Positions 63,763-64,000 of a DNA stretch of 64,000 nt are shown one piece after another. The notes below the pieces were generated by a model, which worked only from the letters and a program-made list of their open reading frames with translations, was not told the DNA's origin and ran no database searches. Position 1 is the first letter of the stretch. Each line of letters begins with the position of its first letter. This DNA comes from Anopheles merus (lineage: Eukaryota > Arthropoda > Insecta > Diptera > Culicidae). Location: the NCBI RefSeq assembly GCF_017562075.2, contig NC_054082.1:8943050-9007049 (forward strand), read 5' to 3'. The position numbers and the translations under genes are program-made.

Positions 63763-64000
63763 CTATCGGGTGCAGGTGTTAAACTGATCGAAGTAGGCCT
63801 CCGTCGGACGGTTCTGATAGACCACCCGGTCCAGATACTCCACCCGGCGCTGCTGCTCCATCGAGAGCTCGCGGTTTTCGTGCCGTATCTGTTCGGCCAG
63901 CGCGTGACGCCTTCGGTTTAGCTCGCGCTCCTTCAGCGTGACCGTGCGATCGAACTCGTTCGCCAGCTGATCCCACGCCTTGCGCGTGTTGGCCTCCTGC
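63763..64000 (-). CDS. RIB43A/RIBC2-like protein, C-terminal part
   Basis: An open minus-strand frame enters from the right edge and ends at TAG (63765-63763), giving the last 78 or so residues of a protein that continues beyond the window. The sequence is a charged coiled coil (WDQLANEFDRTVTLKERELN, then HENRELSMEQQRRVEYLDR). It finishes with the signature of the RIB43A family, NRPTEAYFDQFNTCTR just before the stop. RIB43A/RIBC2 proteins are filaments inside the A-tubule of axonemal doublet microtubules; in a mosquito the expected sites are sperm flagella and ciliated sensory neurons. The gene is cut by the window edge, so its start, length and exons are not visible. RIBC1 versus RIBC2 cannot be decided here. 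Confidence 0.85.
   Translation of the reverse strand, partial: QEANTRKAWDQLANEFDRTVTLKERELNRRRHALAEQIRHENRELSMEQQRRVEYLDRVVYQNRPTEAYFDQFNTCTR

Overview
The window is insect nuclear DNA, almost certainly from an Anopheles mosquito of the An. gambiae type. Genes are split by short GT-AG introns, exons are GC-rich with a strong G/C third-position bias, non-coding DNA is full of long (CA)n/(GT)n microsatellites, and small TA-flanked inverted-repeat elements are present. There are no operons, rRNA or tRNA genes, CRISPR arrays or phage-like modules. Six complete protein-coding genes and one truncated at the right edge could be rebuilt exon by exon, with every splice phase consistent.

Layout, left to right. 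1-2.5 kb is intergenic and holds a 382-bp mariner-like MITE. 2.8-4.35 kb (+) is the protein farnesyltransferase beta subunit. 4.5-12.7 kb has no convincing coding sequence and looks like a very long 3' UTR of the next gene. 12.7-24.5 kb (-) is cyclin G: five coding exons with large introns, one of which contains a candidate alternative terminal exon. 24.5-38.5 kb is a gene-free head-to-head spacer between cyclin G and the next gene, and should hold both promoters and 5' UTR exons. 38.5-46.5 kb (+) is FBXO11, an F-box/beta-helix/UBR-box protein whose ATG lies in a separate short exon 2.9 kb before the large exon. Its 3' UTR appears to run to about 53.0 kb and meets, nearly base to base, the 3' end of an APMAP/hemomucin-like strictosidine-synthase-fold gene (53.1-54.5 kb, -). 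54.5-57.3 kb is intergenic and includes a possible solo LTR. 57.3-60.3 kb (+) is Sec5/EXOC2 of the exocyst, followed 455 bp later by nicastrin (60.7-63.3 kb, +), the gamma-secretase subunit. The last 240 bp (-) are the C-terminal end of a RIB43A/RIBC2 axonemal protein.

The genes are unrelated housekeeping or regulatory genes placed next to each other: protein prenylation, cell-cycle and growth control, ubiquitin ligation, secretion, intramembrane proteolysis and flagellar structure. They do not form one pathway. The most interesting material is in gene structure rather than a new system: a frame-compatible alternative cyclin G end exon, the detached FBXO11 start exon, a mosquito-specific low-complexity insert in FBXO11, two multi-kilobase purine-rich 3' UTRs, an intron built of a self-complementary hexanucleotide repeat, and a tail-to-tail gene pair with almost no spacer. 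I found no previously undescribed defence, mobile or biosynthetic system.
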